Origin: Pseudomonadota bacterium
Lineage (GTDB): Bacteria > Pseudomonadota > Gammaproteobacteria > Burkholderiales > JABEVD01
Direction of reading: 5' to 3'
DNA length: 8,233 bases
Assembly (NCBI GenBank): GCA_021811205.1
Contig: JAJZPK010000110.1
Coordinates: 1 to 8,233 of the forward strand
Below are positions 6,564 to 8,233 of this stretch, piece by piece (position 1 is the stretch's first letter; every line of letters begins with the position of its first letter). The position numbers and the translations under genes were made by a program. Below the pieces are notes generated by a model. That model ran no database searches. It had not been told where the DNA came from and saw nothing but the letters and a program-made list of their open reading frames with translations.

Positions 6564-6566
6564 CCT
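6564..6566 (-). promoter_or_regulatory. Short ribosome binding site (AGG) deciding the lapA start
   Basis: AGG lies 6 nt upstream of ATG 6557 and abuts the alternative TTG 6563, so it can serve only the ATG. It starts 2 nt after the U-tract of the preceding terminator. Confidence 0.5.
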
Positions 6567-6568
6567 GT

Positions 6569-6604
6569 AAAAGAAAAGGCGGCAATGCCTTTCGGCCTGC
6601 CGCC
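6569..6604 (-). terminator. Rho-independent terminator between ihfB and lapA
   Basis: Read on the minus strand, GGCGGCA (6604-6598) pairs perfectly with TGCCGCC (6584-6578). Inside it a second 3-bp stem GCC/GGC closes a GAAA tetraloop, with small bulges between the stems. The hairpin is followed at once by TTTTCTTTT (6577-6569). This is a textbook intrinsic terminator for the rpsA-ihfB transcript, about 32 bp after the ihfB stop. Because no room for a separate leader remains before lapA, it could also act as an attenuator that lets a fraction of polymerases through to the LPS genes. Confidence 0.85.
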
Positions 6605-6635
6605 ATCATTTTAACCGATAGTGCGAGTCATCTGG

Positions 6636-6920
6636 TTATTTCTTGGCGTCGACCCGTTCTCTCAGTTCTTTTCCTGCCTTGAAATGCGGTACGTGTTTTT
6701 CCGGAACCATGACCTTTTCACCCGATTTCGGATTCCTGCCCATTCTTGCCGGGCGGTGATTCAGGCTGAAACTCCCGAACCCCCGGATCTCTATCCTCTG
6801 CCCGCTTGCGAGGCTGGTCGCCATCACTTCCAGGACCATCTTGACGGCCATTTCCGCGTCCTTGAGGACGAGTTGTGGATGTTTTTCCGCAAGCCGGTTG
6901 ATCAGATCGGACTTCGTCAT
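6636..6920 (-). CDS. ihfB: Integration host factor subunit beta
   Basis: A 94-residue HU/IHF-family DNA-bending protein, the same size as E. coli IhfB. It pairs with IhfA to bend DNA sharply at specific sites. It starts [17 protein letters not shown], typical of IHF-beta rather than HU, and carries [15 protein letters not shown] (residues 42-56) and the beta-arm [15 protein letters not shown] (61-75) with the DNA-intercalating Pro64. The end, [12 protein letters not shown], is also characteristic. AGGA at 6929-6926 sits 5 nt upstream of the ATG. Only 10 bp separate it from the rpsA stop, so it is almost certainly expressed from the rpsA transcript. The partner ihfA is not in the window. Confidence 0.97.
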   Translation of the reverse strand: MTKSDLINRLAEKHPQLVLKDAEMAVKMVLEVMATSLASGQRIEIRGFGSFSLNHRPARMGRNPKSGEKVMVPEKHVPHFKAGKELRERVDAKK

Positions 6921-6930
6921 GGCAAATCCT

Positions 6931-8233
<1,303 letters not shown>

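Overview
The window is ordinary chromosomal DNA from a Gram-negative proteobacterium, most likely a betaproteobacterium. The evidence is the gene order rpsA - ihfB - lapA - lapB - (pyrF) - hldE kinase - hldD, the class I LPS-heptose genes, and proteins that closely resemble proteobacterial RNase R, RlmB, S1 and IHF-beta. G+C looks moderately high (an impression, not a count). Family or genus cannot be settled from the sequence alone. I see no tRNA, rRNA, CRISPR array, insertion sequence or phage gene, and no gene-free stretch longer than about 75 bases.

Left part (1-2564, plus strand): the 3' end of rnr (RNase R), rlmB (23S rRNA Gm2251 methyltransferase), a small SpoIIAA-like STAS/SEC14-type protein, and a conserved but uncharacterised ATP-grasp-like protein. 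Each stop codon overlaps the next start region, so the four read as one translationally coupled operon. The last two genes are the least understood in the window.

Right part (2551-8233, minus strand, read right to left): most of rpsA (ribosomal protein S1), ihfB (IHF beta), an intrinsic terminator, then lapA and lapB (LPS assembly and LpxC control), pyrF (orotidine-5'-phosphate decarboxylase), hldE kinase domain and hldD (ADP-heptose synthesis). The five genes after the terminator are joined by overlaps or gaps of no more than 1 bp. Four of them concern lipopolysaccharide: LapA/LapB tune lipid A synthesis, while HldE and HldD make the ADP-L-glycero-D-manno-heptose of the inner core. PyrF is a pyrimidine enzyme riding in this operon.

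The two operons converge and their last genes overlap by 14 bp. Points worth a second look are: the terminator whose U-tract ends just before the lapA ribosome binding site; a dnaX-type A AAA AAG heptamer in hldE with a correctly spaced small stem-loop, whose -1 frame stays open into hldD; the STAS-like/ATP-grasp pair; and the G8 tract with a GC hairpin at the convergent junction. Most of the window is conserved housekeeping, and none of these observations amounts to a clear new system.
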